A stretch of 64,000 bases of DNA from Adiantum capillus-veneris (Eukaryota > Streptophyta > Polypodiopsida > Polypodiales > Pteridaceae). The notes under the pieces were generated by a model. That model did not search any database and was not told the origin of the DNA. It worked only from the letters and a program-made list of their open reading frames with translations. The position numbers and the translations under genes are program-made. The stretch is from positions 3,232,501-3,296,500 of the forward strand of contig CM043954.1 in NCBI GenBank assembly GCA_014529385.2, written 5' to 3'. This document shows positions 1-11,097 of this stretch, piece by piece; within the stretch, counting starts at the first letter, position 1, and every line of letters starts with the position of its first letter.

Positions 1-270
1 ATTGAGACTGACAGATTTAGGAGAGTACCAGCAGAGGCGAGGATTTGCCAGTTGTGCCATATAGAGCCAGAGACAGAGTTACATCACTGTCATTGTCCGG
101 TATACTATGAGATACGAGGCCACTTTCACTATCTATTCAGAGAGGGCTTTGGACCACTGGCTGGAGTCATGAGATATCAGGATCGGAGATGCCTCATGTT
201 GTTTTTGCTAGAGTTGCGCAAACACAGGGAGAGTCTCTTGAAGAGATCAAACAATGGGAGATATTCATAG
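1..270 (+). pseudogene. LINE reverse-transcriptase C-terminal zinc-binding end (partial)
   Basis: Open from the first base of the window and ending at a TAG near 268-270. The peptide has a zf-RVT-like Cys/His cluster: ICQLCHIEPE, then HHCHCPVYYEIRG, giving CxxC followed by HH and C. This is the zinc-binding tail that follows RNase H or reverse transcriptase in plant LINE polyproteins. It continues RGHFHYLFREGFGPL and then a Leu/Arg-rich tail. The 5' part lies outside the window, so intactness cannot be judged. The downstream sequence to about 805 appears to be the 3' UTR of the same element, because its last 100 bp recur at 13.6 kb. Family assignment is from the motif; no search was run. Confidence 0.6.
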
Positions 271-717
271 AGGGAGATCACTGACTTCTTTAGAGGAGAC
301 TCGGCAATTAGATAAGCAAGCTTCACAGCAGATTTCAGAGCCCACCTATACAAGAGGTATATCAACTGACAGAGCCATTGAGCTTGGGAGAGCTAGATGC
401 CCACCTCTACGAGGGCCACCATGACATTGACGGAGGCTCCATCAGAGGATCATGACTATTCTAGCACAACATGGGAGATGTCTAGTACGAGTATTTACAG
501 AGGCGGACATTGAGGATGCTCTTTAACGGCCGATGCAATACATTCTCGAACAACGCTTGATGCAGGGCATCCTCGGACATTGATGATGATGACGATGATC
601 ATTTTAGTTTTTACTTCATTTTATTTTGTACCCAGACATGGTATTAGATCCACCAGGATTGTATCAGTTTGGTTTTATAGGTCGTTTTGGCCTTTTAAAG
701 ATGTTCAATATAACATT

Positions 718-805
<88 letters not shown>
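271..805 (+). mobile_element. LINE 3' UTR ending in a TC/AC microsatellite tail
   Basis: This follows the LINE coding end directly. From about 618 it reads TTGTACCCAGACATGG and so on, down to TAACATTTCA just before a long TC run. The same text, with point changes, precedes a TC run at 13617-13760. The two copies share a 3' terminus and then diverge after the repeat, as expected of LINE copies whose 3' tail is a simple repeat rather than poly(A). No target-site duplication was identified. Confidence 0.5.
721..805 (+). repeat. Compound microsatellite (TC)25(AC)17
   Basis: An uninterrupted TC run at 721-770 passes directly into an AC run at 771-805. It gives long Ser/Leu and His/Thr reading frames on both strands that are not genes. 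It sits at the 3' end of the LINE-derived segment. Confidence 0.98.
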
Positions 806-806
<1 letters not shown>

Positions 807-1611
807 CTGATACGAAAATTCATGCAGGTGGGTGGATTTGATTTGTTGGTTGAGCAAGGGAAAGTCGACTCAAAGGGCAGGCCCTCCCAGCCTTTGCTTG
901 GCTGTTTCAACGATAGAGTAGAACAATTGAGAAAATTGCGGAAAGGTCAGTCTTAGATGTATCATGTATGGAGGATTTCACATCATTTCATTGATACAAG
1001 TGCTGAGGGGAGGCAGACCACTCTCTCTTTTTCTCTCTAGTTGTAGCTACGTTGGGTAAGCCATTGCAGCTGTTGCATTACAAGGGATTCCTCGACCGTT
1101 TTGAGGGCGGTATATACATTTACTCGGCCTATTGTACAACCACGTTCTGGACTACGGATCACGTTTGTGAAACTCCCATTTATTAAAGTTTGAACACCAT
1201 GTATTTGCAAGCGCTTAAAGCTTTGACATCTATCATGCCCTTCTTGTTATGAACAAGAACAAGAACCCAAATGTGCATTTAATGATGCTAGCGGACATGC
1301 AAACACCGAAATATTTTATTCATGAATGAGATTGTAAATTCCAGAGTGTTAAAAGGGTGTTTGCTACGTATCTTGGCATTTTATGAGGGCTTGGTTGAGA
1401 GAGGTAGGCAAGTGATGTGGTAGTCTACATAGGGTGCATCAGAGATGGATGAGCACCATGTGAATGTGAATAATTGTTCCCTTCTATACACTTCTCCAAT
1501 GTGAATATCAATAAAGCAACAAAGGTAGTGTGCAATCCACCTCATGAAGACGTGCCTCTACAATTGCATCTCCTGGAGTAAAGCTTGAGATAATAGAATG
1601 CATATGCATAT

Positions 1612-1960
1612 GCATATTGAAAAGAGAGATTTTAAAGCGGTTTTTTTGGGTATTGAATTTTTTAAAGAGGGAACTCTTTTCTTTAAGTGCATTCATTGGC
1701 TTGTGCACTAGTGTGTAGCAAACCTTGGGCACATATGTACATGCATATTGAAAAGAGATCTTAAAAGTGGTTTTTTTGGGTATTGAATTTTTTAAAGAGG
1801 GAACACTTTTCTTTAAGTGCATTCATTGGCCTTTGCATTGGTGTGTAGCAAACCTTGGGCACATATGTACATGCATCTTGAGAAAAAGAGGTTGTTTGAG
1901 GTGTTGAATTGTTAGAGGAAGCTCCTGTCTTCAAGTGCATTCATTGGCGTGTTGTAATTC
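1612..1960 (+). repeat. 131-bp tandem repeat, about 2.7 copies
   Basis: Copy 1 is 1612-1742 and copy 2 is 1743-1872, close to 95% alike by eye; both begin GCATATTGAAAAGAGA and both contain AAGTGCATTCATTGGC. A third, diverged and partial copy begins at 1873 and is recognisable to about 1960. Short minus-strand frames across it merely echo the duplication. Function unknown. Confidence 0.9.
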
Positions 1961-4900
1961 CATGCCAAGCTATCCTTTCTAGATATGTTGTGGTGAGCTT
2001 TTGGGTGGACGTCCACCATTACATTCGTGGAGGACCATTTGTATTTTGTATTGAGGGTGGTTGGAAGTTCTTTTGGTGTGTCCTTGGTGTTGAGGTGATG
2101 TTTTGAGCACTTTTGAGGAGACATAGCTATAGAGGTGCTCCAAGTTTTGTTTTCTCAACAACATCAATCACACAAAAAAACAAAACAAACAAACAAAAGA
2201 AATCAAATAGAGCTAGGCTAGACATCTACATGCATTGAAACTCTTGCATTGGTTTGCAATAACAGAAAGCATGTAAGAGTCAAATCCATAACCCATGTAT
2301 ACCCAAGATAAAGACTAATTTAGAGAGAGAGAGACTCTTCTAATTTAGGCTAGCAACAAATATACACCACTACATAAACGAGTAAAATAGAGAAAACATA
2401 GGTAGAACTCATGCGATTGTCAAGAAAACTCTCTTTTCTATTTAAGATGTAATGGCTCGTGCACGTCAATGCATGGGCTAAAGCCATTTTCATAAGAGGT
2501 TTGTAGATATGTGGTCCCCTCCAAAAGCAATTGAAACTATAGGGAAAAGAATAGGAAAAGAGCTTCTTTATTGCATGGGAAAATGTCCAAAAATTATTGT
2601 GCTACATTGATTGCAAGGTAGTGCAAACAAATTCCTCCAACTAGACTTCGGGATGTTGATAATACTTTTGAATATGTGGACATCTTTTGCTATACGAGCC
2701 AAGAGACAAAGAACATAGAAGTCATATTGAGTGAAAAAGAATACTCGTATATAGTGCTAAAAACCTTGTATGCCTAACTTTAAATTGAGCTTCCTAATCT
2801 TGTCTATTGTGGGGGAGCTCACTAAAGACAATAGTGAGGCTTGCCTCCAACATTCCCCCCATCAAGCCTAACTACAGATATGGGCTAACAAGTGGACAAC
2901 TGACAAACATATGTACACAACACTTGCCACACAATTGCCCAAAGTAACATAGAAGCAACATTGCCAAAAATTGGCCACATATTAGGTATGTAAGATCCAA
3001 ATGGAACGCTTAAGGACTTAACAAAAACTTTAGAAAACAACCAAGAGCTTTGAATATGCTTATTGAATCCGCAAACAACTGTTTGAAAATTGGCACAAAC
3101 AAGAAGATTTCCTAACATGAATTTGTATAAAGAGGTGAGGTGTGGTGCACAACACAATAGGGAGACGGAGTACCAGGAACCATGGCCAAATCTTGAAATT
3201 TGATAATAAGCGTCCCCCTACTTGTGTATGACATGATTTTAACTTATATACAAACTTAGAACAAAACACCTTAGGCAAAAGTGTCAAAACTAGCCTACTA
3301 GCTGGCATTGGCTAAACTACTTGCCTTACATATACATGTATATTTTAGAAAGAGTTTTTGAATCCATTAAAAGAAAACCCACACATCATGGAATCACTCA
3401 CATATATATGCTCATATCCACAATATATGCAAAAAACTCAAATTTTCAAAATGCATTCAAAAACATTTGTGCTTTTTACTACAGGATTGCTTGTTGTGCC
3501 ATGACTAGTTTTGACTTTGAACCATGTTGAAATGAATGGATGGAGACATTCTTATATGGGGATCAATGCTTTTGAGAATTTGGATGCAATTGGAAGGTAC
3601 GGATGTGGTTTTAATGCAAGGGACTCTTAAAACATAAGACCCAAATACTGACGCTATTTAACTGAGCGTTTTATGTTTGTAGTGTAGATAGAAACATCCC
3701 ATAAAGCGTTCCTATGTCGGTCTATAATTGCATTGTTATGTGCGTCACTACCATAGTTGCTAAGTAAATAGCAGCACGTGTAAGTGAAAATTTTGGGGGT
3801 GACAGAGCCTTGCTGGCTATGTCACCCAATCAACACCGTAGACAGTGAGACTTTCCCTCAAAATTTTGCATTAAAAAACACCGGCATAACTCAAAAACAT
3901 AGAGACAAAGTGAAATTTGGACAAAACTTTTAATTCATTGCTTTAAGGTTGTACAATATGTTGAGTTTGCCAACAACAAAGTGGAATGATATATCAATAC
4001 AAATGTTCAATTACAAAATGGGATGTGCATGTGATCCCCAATAAATACATATATGCAAAGATACATAAAAAATATATGAAAGCACCCTAGTGCACCACTT
4101 CGATGACGAAATTTTCTCCCATTGTAGGGGCAATTCAAGCGAGTTCTACAAATCTACAAGAGAAAACAAACAAAGTTTAGAAAACAATAATGAATGCAAA
4201 AACACAACGTAATATGAATGTAAATAGTGTTCAAAAGTTTGTATAGCTTATCAATCTGATTCGACATTTCAACTTTTAAATCAGCGGATGGCGATCCTTC
4301 TTTGCTCCATAACTGCGTTCAAGTGGGATAGGATCCCTTTGAATGATGGTCCATTGTTAAAATAAATAAATACAATGAGAAGATTAGAAGAAGAAATTAC
4401 AAATTGATAAATCTTCAACTATAAAAGAAATGCAAAAACACTTAATCATTGTCAAACGTCTCCCAACCGCTGCAACCAAAGTGATGTAAACTCCTCCCCT
4501 CCACTCACACCCTAGCATCCTCTCTCTATTGGCTTCACTCGTCGGAGTTATTGTACCATTCTTTTTTCCATTTTTCTAACCTTCTTTGTCGAGCCAAGGC
4601 GGCCTATCTCCTTCCTTCTTGAGTACTTCACAAACATCCAAGCGCTTGTACTTTTTGCAATACTCATGCATCCTCAAGTTCATCCAATCGGTGGAGAAAC
4701 ATTACTCATGCACCCTCAAGTTCATCCAATCAATGGAGAAACAATACTCGATGGATAGCTTAGGGAACCGTTGATGAAAGATTTCAATGACATGGTCCTT
4801 CAATGCACCATCAATATTTTTCCCTATATTCGAAGTTGATGCATAATCAAAATAATTTTTTGTTTTCCTTTCTCATTGGAGTGTATATGACCAATGAACT

Positions 4901-5454
4901 GGTCTATGGTGGAAGGAAGCTCCTAGTGTTGATCATGGTGAAAGCAAGGGGTAACCACAGGGGTCTTGATAGGGGTCTCCTTCGGTGTGAAGCTAGAAGT
5001 ATCTTGTGCTCTAAATCATGGGATATCAAGCAGTGTATCTTGCAGGTGAAGCGAGGCGTGTTCTGAGATGCGAAGCAAGGAGTATATGACCATTGACTAC
5101 TAGACAAAAGTTGGAGTGGATGGCAAAGTTGTGGTAGGTGTGGGAGTGGCAAGAGATGGTGGAGGTAAAGAGGCGGGGTGGAATTTCCGGTGTTGCCACC
5201 TCCACACTATCCGCCCTCACCACCACTAGAGCGCTCTTGCCTCTGAGGATGTGAAGCATGAAGGGATGGGTGGTGTGGAGTGTGTTTTTTTAGTGAGCTT
5301 CTAATTTCGAGCTTTTACAATCAAAACAATTTTTGCGAGCTTTGTGACATTTAATCTAGAGCTTTTTTTGATGTACAAAATAATAAACCAAAAAGCACAA
5401 ATTTTACATACAATAGACCCCCAAAAGAATACATAATTTTCACAAAGTCTTAAC
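1961..5454. other. Intergenic stretch with no supportable gene
   Basis: No convincing coding region; all frames are short and lack domain signatures. Three weak structures are visible. The first is a candidate minus-strand copia LTR end plus polypurine tract (CTCCAACA followed by TTCCCCCC) at about 2845-2862. The second is TTTGTAGTG at 3676-3684 with nearby GACGCTATTT and GAGCGT motifs, reminiscent of a CACTA transposon terminus. The third is a short hairpin at 3797-3827 (GGGTGACAGAGCC and its near reverse complement). The rest looks like AT-rich decayed repeat DNA. Confidence 0.5.
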
Positions 5455-5459
5455 TTTAG

Positions 5460-5686
5460 TGTTGGAATTAGGGTTGCAGAGAAACACACACAGCTTGGAG
5501 AAGACGAAGGAAGCTCAAGGCACACAATAGAGAGTGTGTTACTTAGTGTGCAATGGAAAGATAGATAGCCCTAGAGTGATGGGCGTATATACAATGCACG
5601 GGGGAAAAAACCTCCTAAAGAGGGAAAAAATGCCCCGGCGGTCCTAGTGTGTTCACACACATCACTACCACATGTATATGGTAACA
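5460..5686 (-). repeat. Copia 3' LTR
   Basis: 227 bp and, read by eye, the same as the 10304-10530 LTR at every position. It begins TGTTGGAATTAG and ends ATGGTAACA on the plus strand, and is preceded by the TTTAG target duplication. Confidence 0.95.
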
Positions 5687-5696
5687 AATCCCCCCT
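5687..5696 (-). promoter_or_regulatory. Copia polypurine tract
   Basis: On the minus strand AGGGGGGATT abuts the 3' LTR. This is the expected position and composition for the RNase-H-resistant primer of plus-strand DNA synthesis. Confidence 0.85.
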
Positions 5697-5761
5697 GGAG
5701 TGATGCGGTGAACGAGAGCTGGCACATGAGTAAAGGGAAGTGCCATGCCCTGAGGACAGGA

Positions 5762-8478
5762 TCAGTCCACAAAGGGGAGTAAGCCCAAAGCTTTGCGGAA
5801 AGCTTCAAGCTTCTCACGAGACAATGCCTTTGTGAAAAGATTTGCAAGGTTGTCCTGTGTTGGCACATAAGCCAAGCTGATCTCTCATGCTGAGAGCCTC
5901 TCCCTGACATAGTGGTAATGCACCTCAATGTGCTTTGTGCGAGCATGAAAAACTGGGTTCCTCGCAACTGCCAATGCGCTCTGACTGTCAGTGTAGATAG
6001 TGTTGGCAGTGTCCTGTCCAACACCCAAGTCAGCCATAAGGCGTCTGAGCCATACACACTCAACCGTAGCTGTGAAGACTGCCCTGTACTCAGCCTCACA
6101 ACTCGAAGTGGCCACAGTAGGTTGCTTCTTGCTCAACCATGATATACATGAACTGCCAAGCATGAAACAAAAACCACTTGTGGACACTCGCGTGTCAAAA
6201 CAACCAGCCCAATCTGAGTCCGAAAAAGCATGTAAGTCTGGCGGCAATGATCCCCCTTGGGATAAAACAAGCCAAGATGTAAAGTGCCACTAAGGTAGCG
6301 GAAAATCCTCTTGACAGCCTGCCAATGCTTAGACCCTGGGCTATGCATAAATCTGCTGACCTGCGAGACTGCAAACTGAATATCTGGCCTCGTGTTGCAT
6401 ACATAAATGAGGCAGCCAACAGCAGTTTGGTAAAGAGTGACATCAGCAGGATCGCCAGCATCATGTAGACTGAACTTCAAACCTGTTTCCATGGGAGTGG
6501 CAATAGGTTTGCAATCCTCAAGTCCAAACTTACATAGCAATGTCTCTATGTAACTTTTCTGACACAAGGCAATACCACCATCACACTGCTTAAACTGTAT
6601 ACCCAAGTAATGATGCAACAGCCCCAAATCTTTCATCTTGAAAGTAGCATTCAAATCAGCCTTAAATTCAGCAATATGTCTCTCATTTGGTCCAGTGATC
6701 AACAAATCATCAACATAAAGAACCACAATGAGAAATACATCATCCTCACGCTTTACATACAATGTGCTTTCTGTTGGACTGTTACGAAAGCCTCGTTTAA
6801 CCAAATGAGTGTCAGCTTTCTCATACCAAGCACGAGGAGATTGCTTCAACCCATACAAAGCCTTCTTACATTTGCACACTTTGTCCTCTTGTCCTTTTAT
6901 GACAAAACCGCGAGGCTGCGTTACATAAACTTCCTCAAATATGTCACCATTCAAGAAAGCAGTAACAATGTCTGATTGATGTACATCCCAACCAAAATGA
7001 GCTGCCAATGCACATAGAAAACGCACAGTAGTCATACGACAAGTGGGAGCAAAAGTCTCTTCATAATCTATGCCTTTTTGTTGTGCATAACCCTTTGCAA
7101 CAAGTCGAGCCTTATGGCGATCGATCTCACCATCCGGCTTGCGTTTCAACTTGTAAACCCACTTCGTACCAATGGCCTTTTTGCCAGGAGGCAAATCACA
7201 TAAAGTCCATGTGTCATTCTCTATAAGTGCATCATATTCTGATTTCATGGCAGCAATCCAATTTTCTGAATTCTGTGCTTCATCAAAAGACAGAGGCTCC
7301 TCAACATCATGTAAACTAGACACAGCCAAAGCATAACAATCTGATGCATAAGATGCATGGCGAGAGCCTGAACGAGTACGACTAGATAAAGGTGCATCCA
7401 ATTTACTGTCACGCAAAGTGTGCACCAGCCATTTTGGCATACTACTAGCCTGCTCATTTTCAGCCCTTTCCTCATCAAGTACATCATGTACATCTGCATC
7501 AGTAATAGGCTGTTCTAAAACATTTTCAGAAACTCCCATAGGCTGTACATTTGCCTCATTGGAACTTACATTCGTATTTCCACCACTGAAAAGAGGCAAC
7601 AAAGTGTCATAAATGTCCTGTGAGCTTACATTACTGTCTCTAGTACATGACAGCAAGGGTTGAACAGAATCTTCCACAAACACTACATCCCGTGAAACCA
7701 AAATACGTTTTGTTTGCGGATGATACAACCTGTAACCTTTGCTTTCAGCACTATAACGAACAAAAATACATTTGACAGCCTTATCATCCAATTTTCTGCG
7801 CTGCACTTGTGGCACCAAAGCATATGCCAAACAGCCAAAAACACGCATGTGCTCAATAGAAGGTTTTCTATCATGCCATGCTTCATATGGAGTAATAGAC
7901 TGCAAAGCTTTCGTAGGACACCTGTTAAGTACATAAGTGGCACACATGATGGCCTCAAGCCAAAAAGAACGCGGCAAAGCTTGACTTTTGACCATACATC
8001 GTGCCATTTCCGTTAGTGACCTGTTTTTCCTCTCAGCAACACCATTTTGCTGAGGTGTATAAGGCACTGTACATTGGTGTTTTATCCCACGACTAGCCAG
8101 AAATGCATTAAATTCATGAGACATATACTCCCCCCCTCGATCGGAACGGAGGGTGCCCATAGTACATTTTGAGACATTTTCAGCCATAGCCAAAAATTGT
8201 TTGAAGCACATAAAAACTTCGGACTTCGCTTTAAGCGGAAATACCCACGCATGCCTGGAGTAATCATCAATGAAAGTCACGAAGTACAGGTAATTGCCCA
8301 AGGACGGAGTTTGCATGGGCCCACAAACGTCACTATGCACAAGCTGCAACCTGCATGTGGCCCTAACTGAACCATCCTTTGGAAACTTAGAACGCTGCAT
8401 TTTACCCAGAATACAGCCTTCACAAACATGTTTGATAGGTGCTTCAAGAGGCGGCAAAGAAGCAACCATATCGATTTC
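5762..8478 (-). pseudogene. Copia pol: integrase, reverse transcriptase, RNase H (two lesions here)
   Basis: The integrase catalytic triad is visible: LVHSDVCGP (about 8331), LRSDRGGEY (about 8142) and NGVAERKNR (about 8034). Reverse transcriptase follows, with KWVYKLKRKPDG and the YVDD box at 6717-6706. A second frameshift at about 6253-6257 (CCCAAGGGGGATCA, one base shorter than the 24.4-kb copy) moves RNase H into another frame. There HAFSDSDWAG through ARTKHIEVHYH is clear. GGA has become TGA at 5885-5887, four residues after VRERLS begins, compared with the sister copy. Beyond it the conserved tail VPTQDNLANLFTKAL continues to the natural stop at 5762. The frameshift from gag lies near 8471-8480. 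Confidence 0.92.
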
Positions 8479-10046
8479 TGCAAACGCAGCAAACTGGCAA
8501 AATTCAGATGACCAAAACGTGCATGCCAAAGTTTTGCATCTGAAATAGCCCTTGAATCTGCAACAGCATTTGCAAAATTTTGTCCACACTTGTCATACAA
8601 AGTGAGCTTATACAGCCCACGGCACAAAAGCCCAGATGCAACAATTTCATCACCAAAACTGAGATCATGAACTGTACATCTGTCATCCACAAATTCGACT
8701 ACAAGTCCAAGTCTAGCAAGTGCGGATACAGACAAGAGATTCTTCTTGATCCCAGGTACATAAAGTGTATCAACAAGTGTGAAGGAACTGCCATTAGCAG
8801 CAGTGAGCACAATCTTTCCAACTCCCTGAACTGGATAAGAGGCGTTGTTGGCACAAGTGACTGAATTCCCATGAGGGACAGACTCGAGAGAGGTAAACAA
8901 TTCACGATGTGAGGTAATGTGCTTTGTAGCACCACTGTCGAAATACCACACATGTGAATCTGCAGCAACTGACAAGCATGCATCATGGACAGCAGGATTG
9001 TAAGTGCACTCTGCGCTAAAAGCCCATTCTGCATCAACATCAGCATCACAATCTCCTTTCACAGAAGACTCAACAATGGCTGCATTTGTAGTGGAACCAG
9101 CATTTGCAGTGGAACCACCCTCTTTCTTCTTAGCCTCTTTGGCCTTCAACTTAGGACACGACTTGATCAAGTGATCATTGGCTTTACAATAATGGCAACG
9201 CATCTTCTTTTTGCCCTTATCACCAGAATTGCCAGACGAAGTGCTGCCAGCAGAAGCATTAGGAACAGAAATTTTGCCACTCGCAGCAGAACCATAAGAA
9301 GTGGCTGCATTACTGTTACCACCCTTTCTTTGAGAAGCAATAAAAGCCTGTTCAACTGCACGCTGCCTAGTCCTGTTTTTTCTAGAAAGTGACTCTTGCA
9401 ACAGCAATGTGCATAATGCATCAAACTTGACAACTTCAGGATTTCCTTGGGTCATCAGTCTCCAAGTACTAGCAAAAGTCTGGTAGGAATCTGGTAAGGC
9501 ATCAAGAACAGTCTGCACAAGGGAACTGTCAGAAATGACTTCACCTGCAGAAATGAGTTGCTCATTGATATCCTTGACACTAGCAAGGAAAGTGTCCATA
9601 TCATCTTCCTCATGCATAATCTTCGACTCTAGCTCTTTACGCAGCAAAGCAATTTTAGCCTCATTGCGGCTTGCATAAAGACCTGCTAGAATATCCCAAG
9701 CCTGTTTTGCAGATTTTGCTAAACGGATGTGAGGAATAATGGTGCGCTTCACAGACAACGCAATCAATGCATGAGCCTGCGCATCCTTAACATCCCAACG
9801 AGCTTGTTCTACTGTAGGCAAAACAACTCTAACAGCTGCAATCCTTGCAGCAAGACCTGCAACATCCTCAATATCGCCTACATCTTCAGAACCAGGACGT
9901 ACATCAATGCCCTGCACAATGTTCCAGACACCTTTTGACACAAGAACGTGTTGCATCATATAAGCCCACATAGGGTAGTTGTCCCCATCCAACCTGTCCT
10001 CAGCAGCAAACATCTTGAACACATCTGTGTTGTTGTTGTCAGCCAT
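8277..10046 (-). CDS. Copia gag-protease (nucleocapsid and aspartic protease)
   Basis: The start chosen is the ATG at 10046, which gives MADNNNTDVFKMF in a good context (ACCATGG); an upstream in-frame ATG at 10106 adds 20 unlikely residues. Counting from this start, a gag capsid region fills about the first 240 residues. A CX2CX4HX4C zinc knuckle (CHYCKANDHLIKSC) lies near 284-297. A retropepsin active site (YFDSGATKH) lies near 369-377. The GAG-pre-integrase motif (LWHARFGHLN) lies near 506-515. Homology stops at about residue 523, where the frame shifts into pol near 8471-8480; the last roughly 67 codons to 8277 are out-of-frame read-through. The protein packages element RNA and cleaves the polyprotein. 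Confidence 0.9.
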   Translation of the reverse strand: MADNNNTDVFKMFAAEDRLDGDNYPMWAYMMQHVLVSKGVWNIVQGIDVRPGSEDVGDIEDVAGLAARIAAVRVVLPTVEQARWDVKDAQAHALIALSVKRTIIPHIRLAKSAKQAWDILAGLYASRNEAKIALLRKELESKIMHEEDDMDTFLASVKDINEQLISAGEVISDSSLVQTVLDALPDSYQTFASTWRLMTQGNPEVVKFDALCTLLLQESLSRKNRTRQRAVEQAFIASQRKGGNSNAATSYGSAASGKISVPNASAGSTSSGNSGDKGKKKMRCHYCKANDHLIKSCPKLKAKEAKKKEGGSTANAGSTTNAAIVESSVKGDCDADVDAEWAFSAECTYNPAVHDACLSVAADSHVWYFDSGATKHITSHRELFTSLESVPHGNSVTCANNASYPVQGVGKIVLTAANGSSFTLVDTLYVPGIKKNLLSVSALARLGLVVEFVDDRCTVHDLSFGDEIVASGLLCRGLYKLTLYDKCGQNFANAVADSRAISDAKLWHARFGHLNFASLLRLQKSIWLLLCRLLKHLSNMFVKAVFWVKCSVLSFQRMVQLGPHAGCSLCIVTFVGPCKLRPWAITCTS

Positions 10047-10289
10047 GGTAAATGCTGCACCTGATGTGAAAACTGCCCGAAAATAGGAGAAATGGAGCGG
10101 GAACAACTTGTGCTATATAGCACAAACCGTAGAAGACTATAAGGCACCTGTTATGCAGAAAACGGCACTGACAGAAAATCTGCACAAAATGACGAAATAA
10201 CCTGTGCAGTACTGCCCGTAGTGGAAACGGAGAAAGTGAGCAGGCGTGTGCTGGAGCAGCTGGCGACTAAGCCCGGGAGAACGTGACCT

Positions 10290-10301
10290 GCTCTGATACC
10301 A
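10290..10301 (-). promoter_or_regulatory. Primer-binding site for initiator Met tRNA
   Basis: On the minus strand the sequence is TGGTATCAGAGC, two bases inside the 5' LTR. This is the standard primer-binding site of plant copia elements, complementary to the 3' end of tRNA-iMet, from which minus-strand cDNA synthesis starts. Confidence 0.93.
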
Positions 10302-10303
10302 AT

Positions 10304-10530
10304 TGTTGGAATTAGGGTTGCAGAGAAACACACACAGCTTGGAGAAGACGAAGGAAGCTCAAGGCACACAATAGAGAGTGTGTTACTTAGTGTGCAATGG
10401 AAAGATAGATAGCCCTAGAGTGATGGGCGTATATACAATGCACGGGGGAAAAAACCTCCTAAAGAGGGAAAAAATGCCCCGGCGGTCCTAGTGTGTTCAC
10501 ACACATCACTACCACATGTATATGGTAACA
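10304..10530 (-). repeat. Copia 5' LTR
   Basis: 227 bp, ending TGTT...AACA on the plus strand. It is the 5' LTR because the element reads leftward and the primer site lies just left of it. On the minus strand TATATAC (plus 10429-10435) is a plausible core promoter. A short minus-strand frame starting MCLELPSSSPSC lies wholly inside the LTR and is an incidental ORF. Confidence 0.95.
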
Positions 10531-10535
10531 TTTAG

Positions 10536-10800
10536 GCTTGAACATTTGGCAATGTATGGACCCTAAAGCATGCATCTAACAAGTATCTCTCTAAGTTTAC
10601 ACTTCACATGCATATGGGGTAGACATTCAAGAGCTATCCATCTCACTTAATGAACCATGAGTGCATTTTTATTTGTGAGATTTTTATCACCACTATATTT
10701 TCATTAATGCTACACATTATCCATCTCACTTAATGAACCATGAGTGCATTTTTATTTGTGAGATTTTTACCACCACTATATTTTCATTAATGCTACACAT
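10536..10800 (+). repeat. 83-bp tandem duplication
   Basis: Copy 1 is 10635-10717 and copy 2 is 10718-10800, almost identical; each starts TATCCATCTCACTTAATGAA and includes CACCACTATATTTTCATTAA. No coding potential. The stretch before 10635 shows nothing recognisable. Confidence 0.9.
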
Positions 10801-11097
10801 TGATATATGGCCTGAGTCACAACAACTAACACTTACTAAAACATGGATGGTAAAGCATGTGTATGGCATACAAGTGAAGATAATGAAGTGGATAGTGGTC
10901 AAAATTGCATAATACCATAGCGTAGGGAAACTTAACAACAACCAATACAATGTCCAAAAAAGAAAGATTTTCTTTTTTGGAAAAAAAAAAAGCATGTGTA
11001 TGGCATACAAGTGAAGATAATGAAGTGGATAGTGGTCAAAATTGCATAATACCATAGCATAGGGAAACTTAACAACAACCAATACAATGTCCAAAAA
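10798..11097 (+). repeat. Dispersed repeat with an internal 107-bp duplication
   Basis: The segment starting TTGATATATGGCCTGAGT is related to 55253-55410, where ATATATGGCCTC and ATGATGAAGTGGATAGTGG recur. Here the block AGCATGTGTATGGCATAC through CAATGTCCAAAAAA occurs twice, at 10854-10960 and 10991-11097, separated by about 30 bp that includes an A-run. The repeat class is unknown. Confidence 0.75.

Larger units (their letters stand above)
5455..10535 (-). mobile_element. Full-length Ty1-copia LTR retrotransposon
   Basis: Two 227-bp direct LTRs (5460-5686 and 10304-10530) bound an internal region of about 4.6 kb. TTTAG occurs immediately outside both ends (5455-5459 and 10531-10535), a 5-bp target-site duplication. 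A tRNA-iMet primer site and a polypurine tract are in the expected places, and the domain order gag, protease, integrase, reverse transcriptase, RNase H defines the copia superfamily. The LTRs look identical by eye, so insertion was recent. Even so, the polyprotein has two frameshifts and one nonsense codon, so this copy should not be autonomous. A truncated relative lies at 24406-25248 and a gag scrap at about 45069-45303. Confidence 0.96.

Noticed and set aside
580-910. Ser/Leu- and His/Thr-rich reading frames over TC/AC runs (also 26230-26570, 36527-36828, 61261-61464)
   Set aside because: They are translations of microsatellites on both strands, not genes.
5665-6142. Overlapping frames opposite or shifted to copia RNase H
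   Set aside because: They shadow the RNase H and tail region; only the minus frame with conserved motifs is real.
8285-9940. Plus-strand frames of 60-135 codons inside the copia
   Set aside because: Antisense shadows of gag-pol with no domain content.
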